Both the position numbers and the translations under genes were made by a program. Shown in pieces: positions 58,857 to 64,000 of a stretch of 64,000 nt of DNA (positions are counted from its first letter, which is position 1; each line of letters begins with the position of its first letter). The stretch is from CALBPI01 sp039821605 (GTDB taxonomy: Bacteria > Pseudomonadota > Gammaproteobacteria > Steroidobacterales > Woeseiaceae). The notes under the pieces were generated by a model. The model was given only the letters and a program-made list of their open reading frames with translations. It was not told the DNA's origin and did not search any database. Where the stretch lies: positions 310,001 to 374,000 of the forward strand of contig JBCBNV010000003.1 of NCBI GenBank assembly GCA_039821605.1, in the 5' to 3' direction.

Positions 58857-61100
58857 TTACTCCGCGACGGAGAGTCGGTCCACCTTTCTATAGTTGCGCG
58901 ACAGCATCTGGCCGCGATTGCCCCGCGTGCCGATGTAGCGTTCGAGTTCGGCGGGCTTGAGCGTCATGTGGCGGTCACCGCAGTGCACGACGAGACTGGC
59001 ATCGGCCGGAATCGCGACCATGGCCACCATCCGCTCCTCGCCCGATTCGAACTTGCGCTTGGGGATGTCCATGAGCTTGTTGCCCTTGCCGCGCGCGAGT
59101 TCCGGCAAATCGTCGAGGTCGAACAAGAGCAGCCGGCCGATGTTGCTCACGGCCGCAACCAGTTCGCCCTCGAGCCACTGCGTCGGAGACGGCACGAGCA
59201 CGTCTGCGTGCCCGCGCACCGTGAGCATGGTCTTGCCGGCTTTGGCGCGACTCACCAGCGCCTCCGCCTGCACGACAAAGCCATAGCCCGCGCTCGTCGC
59301 CACGACCCAGCGGTCCTTGGGCTCGCCGAACATCACGCCTCGGAACGTGGCGCCGTCCGGCGGATTGAAATGCCCCGACAGGGGCTCGCCCTGGCCGCGT
59401 GCCGACGGCAGCACGTGGGCAATGAGGCTGTAGACACGCCCCGTCGAATCCACAAACAGCGCCGTCTGGTTACTCTTGCCGCGGGCCGACGACAGGTAGT
59501 CGTCACCGGACTTGTAGCTCAATGCGCGCGGATCGATGTCGTGACCCTTGGCCGTGCGCGCCCAGCCGCGCTGCGACAGCACCACCGTCACGGGCTCACT
59601 GGCCACAAGGGCTGTTTCGTCGAGCGCCTTGCCCGGCTCGCGTTCAACAAGGCGCGTCCGCCGTTCGTCACCGTATTCCTCGGCGTCGGCGGCGATCTCT
59701 TTCTTCATGAGCGTCTTGAGTCGCGCGTCGCTGCCCAGCAGCTTCTCGATGTCCGCCTTTTCTGCGGCAAGCTCCTCCTGCTCACCGCGGATCTTGATTT
59801 CCTCGAGCTTCGCGAGGTTACGCAGGCGCAGGTTGAGAATGGCCTCGGCCTGGCGCTCAGAGAGCTTGAACGCCGACATGAGATCGGCCTTGGGCTCATC
59901 GGCCTCGCGGATAATGCGGATCACCTCATCGATGTTCAGGTAGGCCGCAAGGAGACCTTCGAGGATGTGCAGGCGCTCATCGACTTTGGCGAGACGGTGC
60001 TCAAGCCGTCGGACCACCGTGGCCTTGCGAAATGCGAGCCACTCCTTGAGCAGGTTGCGCAGATCGAACACCTGCGGCGTGCCCTTGAGACCGATGACGT
60101 TGAGATTGACGCGCAGCGTGCGCTCAAGGCCCGTGGTGGCGAAAAGATGCGACATGAGGGCATCGATGTTCGTACGCCGCTTGGGCGTGATCACGAGCCG
60201 CACGGGCGCCTCGTGGTCGGACTCATCGCGCAGGTCCTCTACCATGGGCAGCTTCTTCGCCCGCATCTGCTGCGCGATTTGCTCGAGCACTTTGGCACCC
60301 GAAGTCTGGAACGGCAGCTCGGTCACGACAATGTCGTCACCGTCCTTCGACCAGGTCGCACGTGCACGCAGGGTGCCGTTGCCCGTTTCGTAGATCGCGC
60401 GGATTTCCGATACCGGCGAGATCAACTCACCGCCCGTCGGAAAATCCGGGCCCTTGATGTGCTTCTGCAAATCGGCAATCGTGGCCTTGGGCTTCTCGAG
60501 CAGATGGATGAGCGCCGCGGCAACCTCACGCAGGTTGTGCGGCGGCACGTCCGTGGACATACCCACGGCGATGCCCTGGGTGCCGTTGAGCAGCAGGTTC
60601 GGCAAGCGCGCGGGCAGCACCACGGGCTCCCTGAACGTGCCGTCGAAGTTGGGCTGCCAGTCGACGGTGCCCATGCCGAGCTCCGACAACAGCGACGCCG
60701 CATAGGGCCGCAGCTTTGCTTCGGTGTAGCGCATGGCTGCGAACGACTTGGGATCGTCGGGTGAACCCCAGTTGCCCTGCCCGTCGATGACCGGATAGCG
60801 GTAACTGAAATCCTGGGCCATGAGCACCATGGCTTCGTAGCAGGCCGAATCGCCGTGCGGGTGGAACTTGCCGATGACGTCACCCACAGTCCGCGCCGAC
60901 TTCTTCGGCTTGGCATTGGCACCCAGCGACAATTCGTTCATCGCATAGATAATGCGCCGCTGCACGGGCTTGAGGCCGTCGCCGATATGGGGCAGTGCGC
61001 GATCGAGGATGACGTACATCGAGTAGTCGAGATACGCCTTCTCGGTGTAGTCACGCAGCGAGAGTGTCTCGATGCCCTCGAGGTTGAGCTCGTTTTGCAT
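58857..61100 (-). CDS. parC: DNA topoisomerase IV subunit A
   Basis: 747 residues with the catalytic Tyr125 in AMRYTEAKL. The quinolone-determining region is wild type: Ser85 and Glu89 in HPHGDSACYEA. The short C-terminal domain and E. coli-like length separate it from GyrA. It decatenates daughter chromosomes. It follows parE by 32 bases. Confidence 0.97.
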   Translation of the reverse strand: MQNELNLEGIETLSLRDYTEKAYLDYSMYVILDRALPHIGDGLKPVQRRIIYAMNELSLGANAKPKKSARTVGDVIGKFHPHGDSACYEAMVLMAQDFSYRYPVIDGQGNWGSPDDPKSFAAMRYTEAKLRPYAASLLSELGMGTVDWQPNFDGTFREPVVLPARLPNLLLNGTQGIAVGMSTDVPPHNLREVAAALIHLLEKPKATIADLQKHIKGPDFPTGGELISPVSEIRAIYETGNGTLRARATWSKDGDDIVVTELPFQTSGAKVLEQIAQQMRAKKLPMVEDLRDESDHEAPVRLVITPKRRTNIDALMSHLFATTGLERTLRVNLNVIGLKGTPQVFDLRNLLKEWLAFRKATVVRRLEHRLAKVDERLHILEGLLAAYLNIDEVIRIIREADEPKADLMSAFKLSERQAEAILNLRLRNLAKLEEIKIRGEQEELAAEKADIEKLLGSDARLKTLMKKEIAADAEEYGDERRTRLVEREPGKALDETALVASEPVTVVLSQRGWARTAKGHDIDPRALSYKSGDDYLSSARGKSNQTALFVDSTGRVYSLIAHVLPSARGQGEPLSGHFNPPDGATFRGVMFGEPKDRWVVATSAGYGFVVQAEALVSRAKAGKTMLTVRGHADVLVPSPTQWLEGELVAAVSNIGRLLLFDLDDLPELARGKGNKLMDIPKRKFESGEERMVAMVAIPADASLVVHCGDRHMTLKPAELERYIGTRGNRGQMLSRNYRKVDRLSVAE

Positions 61101-61132
61101 GAATCAGTCCTGGGCCGCGCCTTCGGCCGGCC

Positions 61133-63019
61133 TCACAGCGATGCCAGGTTGCCGCTGCTCTCGAGCCAGGCGCGGCGATCGGCCGCGCGCTTCTTTGACA
61201 ACAGCATGTCCAGCGTCTGGTCGGTGTTATTGGCGCCTGTGATCGTGAGCTGCACGAGTCGGCGCGTGTCGGGGTTCATGGTGGTCTCGCGCAGTTGCGG
61301 CGGGTTCATCTCACCGAGCCCCTTGAAGCGCGTCACCGTGATCTTGTTGCGCCGCTTATCCGCAGGCAGCGACTCAATGATGGCATCGCGCTCCGCGTCG
61401 TCGAGCGCGTAGTGCACGTCCTTGCCGACATCGACGCGGTACAGCGGGGGCATGGCCACGTAGACGTGCCCCGCCTCCACGAGTTTGCGGTAGTGACGCA
61501 CGAACAGCGCGCAGAGCAGCGTGGCGATGTGCGCACCATCCGAGTCGGCGTCGGCCAGGATGCACACCTTGTGGTAGCGCAGCGCGTCGAGGTCGGGGTT
61601 GCCCGGATCCACACCCAGCGCTATTGAAATGTCGTGCACTTCCTGCGAGCCCAGAATCTCGGTCGTGTCGACCTCCCAGGTATTCAGGATCTTGCCGCGC
61701 AGCGGCATGATGGCCTGCGTGTCGCGGTTGCGCGCCTGCTTGGCAGAGCCACCCGCCGAATCACCCTCGACGAGGAAGAGCTCGCTGCGCTCGGGCTCCT
61801 GGCACGAGCAATCGGCCAGCTTGCCGGGCAAGGCCGGGCCGGTGACGACCTTCTTGCGGACGACCTTCTTGGCGGCGCGCAGCCGTTGTTGCGCTCGCGT
61901 GATGGCCAGCTGCGCGATCTGCTCGCCCGTGTCCGGGTGCTGGTTGAGCCAGAGCGAAAACGCGTCACGGATGATGCCCGTCACATAGCCCGCAGCCTCG
62001 CGCGTCGACAGCCGCTCCTTCGTCTGCCCCGAGAACTGCGGGTCCTCGAGTTTGATCGAGAGTACAAAGCTCACACGGTCCCAGACGTCGTCGGGCGCCA
62101 GTTTGACGCCGCGCGGCAGGATGCTGCGGAATTCGCAAAAGTCACGAATGGCCTCGGTCAGACCCGTACGCAGGCCGTTGACGTGGGTGCCTCCCTGCGC
62201 CGTGGGAATCAGGTTGACGTAGCTTTCGCCGACGACGGGCGCGTCGTCCGCGAGCCAGGCCAGCGCCCAGTCGGCTGCATGGTGTTCGTCACTGACCGAG
62301 CCTGAGAATGGGCGCTCGGGCAACAGCGTGGCACCCGCGCAAGCCTCGACGAGATACTCCTCAAGGCCACCTTCGTAGTGCCAGGTTTCCGACTCGCCCG
62401 TCTTCTCGATTGCGAGCGAGATGGCGAGGCCCGGGCACAGCACGGCCTTGGCGCGCAGCACATGGCGCAACCGCGGGATCGAAAACCTGGCCGAGTCAAA
62501 ATACTGGGCGTCGGGCCAGAAACGAAGCGTCGTGCCCGTGTTGGCCTTGCCCACCTTGCCGACCAACTCGAGCTTGCTCGAGCGCTTCCCGCCCCGAAAG
62601 GAGAGGTTGTACTGGCGCCCGCCGCGCTTGATCCAGACCTCCAGCTGCGCCGAGAGCGCATTGACCACCGATACGCCAACACCGTGCAGGCCGCCCGAAT
62701 ACTGGTAGTTCTTGTTTGAGAACTTACCGCCCGCGTGCAGCTTGGTGAGAATGAGTTCCACCCCAGGGATCTTCTCCTTGGGATGAACATCGACCGGCAT
62801 GCCGCGGCCGTCGTCCGACACGGACAACGAACCATCGTCATGCACCGTGACGTCAATACGCTTGCAGTGTCCCGCCAGCGCTTCGTCGACGCTGTTGTCG
62901 ATGACCTCGTGGGCGAGGTGGTTGGGACGCGCCGTATCGGTGTACATGCCGGGCCGGCGGCGCACCGGCTCGAGGCCGCTGAGCACCTCGATGTCAGCGG
63001 CGTTGTATGTGTTGCTCAT
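61133..63019 (-). CDS. parE: DNA topoisomerase IV subunit B
   Basis: 628 residues with the GHKL ATPase (EVIDNSVDEALAG, DDGRGMPVD, GGLHGVGVSVVNALS) and the TOPRIM motif EGDSAGGSAKQARNR with DADSDGAHI. The absence of the GyrB insertion and pairing with parC identify ParE. Start MSNTYNAADIEVLSGLEPVR. Confidence 0.97.
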   Translation of the reverse strand: MSNTYNAADIEVLSGLEPVRRRPGMYTDTARPNHLAHEVIDNSVDEALAGHCKRIDVTVHDDGSLSVSDDGRGMPVDVHPKEKIPGVELILTKLHAGGKFSNKNYQYSGGLHGVGVSVVNALSAQLEVWIKRGGRQYNLSFRGGKRSSKLELVGKVGKANTGTTLRFWPDAQYFDSARFSIPRLRHVLRAKAVLCPGLAISLAIEKTGESETWHYEGGLEEYLVEACAGATLLPERPFSGSVSDEHHAADWALAWLADDAPVVGESYVNLIPTAQGGTHVNGLRTGLTEAIRDFCEFRSILPRGVKLAPDDVWDRVSFVLSIKLEDPQFSGQTKERLSTREAAGYVTGIIRDAFSLWLNQHPDTGEQIAQLAITRAQQRLRAAKKVVRKKVVTGPALPGKLADCSCQEPERSELFLVEGDSAGGSAKQARNRDTQAIMPLRGKILNTWEVDTTEILGSQEVHDISIALGVDPGNPDLDALRYHKVCILADADSDGAHIATLLCALFVRHYRKLVEAGHVYVAMPPLYRVDVGKDVHYALDDAERDAIIESLPADKRRNKITVTRFKGLGEMNPPQLRETTMNPDTRRLVQLTITGANNTDQTLDMLLSKKRAADRRAWLESSGNLASL

Positions 63020-63061
63020 GGTCCTCCACGCACCGCGCTGCGGTACCCGCGTCCCCGGGGC

Positions 63062-64000
63062 TCAGGCGGCGTCGGTGTGGATATTAGCTTTCAGGTAGTC
63101 GTAATGCGACGGCAGTTTCACGACCTCGTTCTGCTTGAAGGCGTTCATTTCGCGCTGGAACACTTCGGCCGCTTGAAGATTGTCGACGATCTGTTGTTCG
63201 AAGGGGCCGGCGCCGCCCGCGAACTGGCCCGTGTTGAACGGCATGTGGTTCATGCCGATGAGAACAGCCTCCCAGCCGTCCGTGAAACTGTAGTCCGCGA
63301 AGTTTGGCCGGAAGATGCTCTTGACGACCGGGGCGTCCACAAAAGTCAGGCGTGCGAAGCGCAGAATCTCTGCCAGACGATCTGAGACCTTCATGGCGTA
63401 CTTGACATCGCGCCAGTACGGGGTATCCTCGCGCGCCGTCAGCATGTAGTGCGCACAGAGGAAGTCCCGAACGTTCTCGAAGAATTCCGTGACGATATTG
63501 TTGTACATGACCACATCGCCGACGTTGTAGTCGTTGCGGCCGCCCGCAAGCATGTTGCCCAGAGTTTCGGCTTGCAGCTGCACGGCGAACAGCCCCGTCG
63601 ACTCGAGCGGCTCGAGGAACCCGGCCGCAAGGCCAATGGCCACACAGTTGTGCTTCCAGACGTTCTTGTGTTTGCCGACGCGGATCGGAATGTGGCGCGC
63701 CTCGATGTCGGCGACGCGATCGGCACCGAGGTAGTTGCGAAACTCAGCCTCGGCCTCGTCCGATGACAGGTAGCGGTCGCAGTAGACGTAACCCGAGCCT
63801 TTGCGCGTGAACAACGGCACTTCCCACACCCAGCCTGACGACAGTGCCGTGCAGTTTGTGTAGGAGATCATCTCGTTGTCCGGGTCCTCATAGGGAAAGC
63901 GCAGCGCGCAGGCCGTGTTGTTGAACAGGTAGTCGCTGTAACTGTCGAACGGCTCCTCGAGCGTCTTGCCGAGCAGCATGGAGCGAAAGCCCGTGCAGTC
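63062..64000 (-). CDS. Flavin-dependent tryptophan halogenase family protein (N-terminus cut off)
   Basis: The frame runs open to the window edge; the first visible residues are DCTGFRSMLLGKTLEEPF, which lies roughly 200 residues into this family. The halogenase WxWxxP motif is present as GWVWEVPL, and FLEPLESTGLFAVQ is the usual FAD-contact segment. The N-terminal FAD fingerprint and the catalytic lysine are outside the window. Such enzymes chlorinate or brominate tryptophan or other substrates with FADH2, but many marine homologues act on unknown compounds. It lies 42 bases from parE on the same strand. Confidence 0.88.
   Translation of the reverse strand, partial: DCTGFRSMLLGKTLEEPFDSYSDYLFNNTACALRFPYEDPDNEMISYTNCTALSSGWVWEVPLFTRKGSGYVYCDRYLSSDEAEAEFRNYLGADRVADIEARHIPIRVGKHKNVWKHNCVAIGLAAGFLEPLESTGLFAVQLQAETLGNMLAGGRNDYNVGDVVMYNNIVTEFFENVRDFLCAHYMLTAREDTPYWRDVKYAMKVSDRLAEILRFARLTFVDAPVVKSIFRPNFADYSFTDGWEAVLIGMNHMPFNTGQFAGGAGPFEQQIVDNLQAAEVFQREMNAFKQNEVVKLPSHYDYLKANIHTDAA

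Noticed and set aside
58968..60764. Plus-strand frame of 598 codons opposite parC
   Set aside because: A shadow of parC with low-complexity Arg/His/Leu composition and no recognisable motif.
1..64000. CRISPR array, insertion sequence, prophage or toxin-antitoxin module
   Set aside because: No regularly spaced repeats, transposase, integrase or small paired genes were found on either strand.

Overview
The window reads as ordinary chromosome of a high-G+C gammaproteobacterium. Three housekeeping blocks support this. The first is tRNA(Pro-Arg-His-Leu)-tig-clpP-clpX-lon-hupB-tRNA(Val-Asp)-ppiD. The second is prmB-aroC-asd-fimV-truA-accD-folC-dedD-cvpA-purF. The third is methyltransferase-rnhA-dnaQ beside mltD. 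All are classic gammaproteobacterial orders, and the asd-fimV-truA-accD run and a FimX-like protein look most like Pseudomonas/Xanthomonas relatives. A flavin-dependent tryptophan-halogenase-type gene, NhaB and several CoA-catabolic clusters would fit a marine or environmental heterotroph. Genus cannot be told from the sequence alone. I see no insertion sequence, prophage, CRISPR array or rRNA.

Layout, left to right. 1-7.1 kb: a fused isobutyryl-CoA mutase (icmF) with a crotonase, a hotdog thioesterase and the first codons of an SDR gene in one overlapping operon; a divergent TetR regulator with a perfect 22-bp palindrome between them; then a MipA/OmpV porin-like protein and a second crotonase. 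7.2-15 kb: a YceI-like lipoprotein; a four-gene overlapping operon (SDR, APH-type kinase, MaoC hydratase, PQQ/haem alcohol dehydrogenase); and an S9 peptidase of visibly lower G+C. 15-20.8 kb: pgi, a nucleotide-sugar epimerase/dehydrogenase pair, and nhaB. 20.9-26.8 kb: dnaQ, rnhA, a methyltransferase, mltD, fabI and a dicarboxylate symporter. 26.8-36.3 kb: the protein-quality-control block with six intact tRNAs and one scrambled tRNA-His copy; lon has a textbook sigma-32 promoter. 36.4-50.6 kb: ppiA-lpxH, then the long leftward asd/fimV/acc/pur run ending in miaE. 50.7-54.7 kb: a coupled rightward string for copper delivery (Sco, PCuAC), psd, epmA and msrC, meeting efp head-on. 54.9-58.8 kb: a FimX-like degenerate GGDEF/EAL protein and a second FimV-family protein. 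58.9-64 kb: parC, parE and a halogenase cut by the window edge.

Themes. (i) Short-chain and branched acyl-CoA metabolism is over-represented (icmF, two crotonases, thioesterase, MaoC hydratase, kinase, SDRs). (ii) Cell-pole and type IV pilus control appears twice: full-length fimV in its usual operon, and a fimX-like/fimV-like pair about 10 kb away. (iii) Proteostasis genes (tig, clpP, clpX, lon, ppiD) are contiguous. (iv) EF-P and its lysyl-transferring enzyme EpmA sit almost next to each other.

The most unusual points are the fimX-like/second-fimV pair, the rearranged tRNA-His remnant, the icmF operon with its perfect palindrome and an atypical crotonase, and the PQQ dehydrogenase fused translationally to CoA-ester genes. 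None is proven to be a new system. All statements on function rest on motifs and synteny read by eye.
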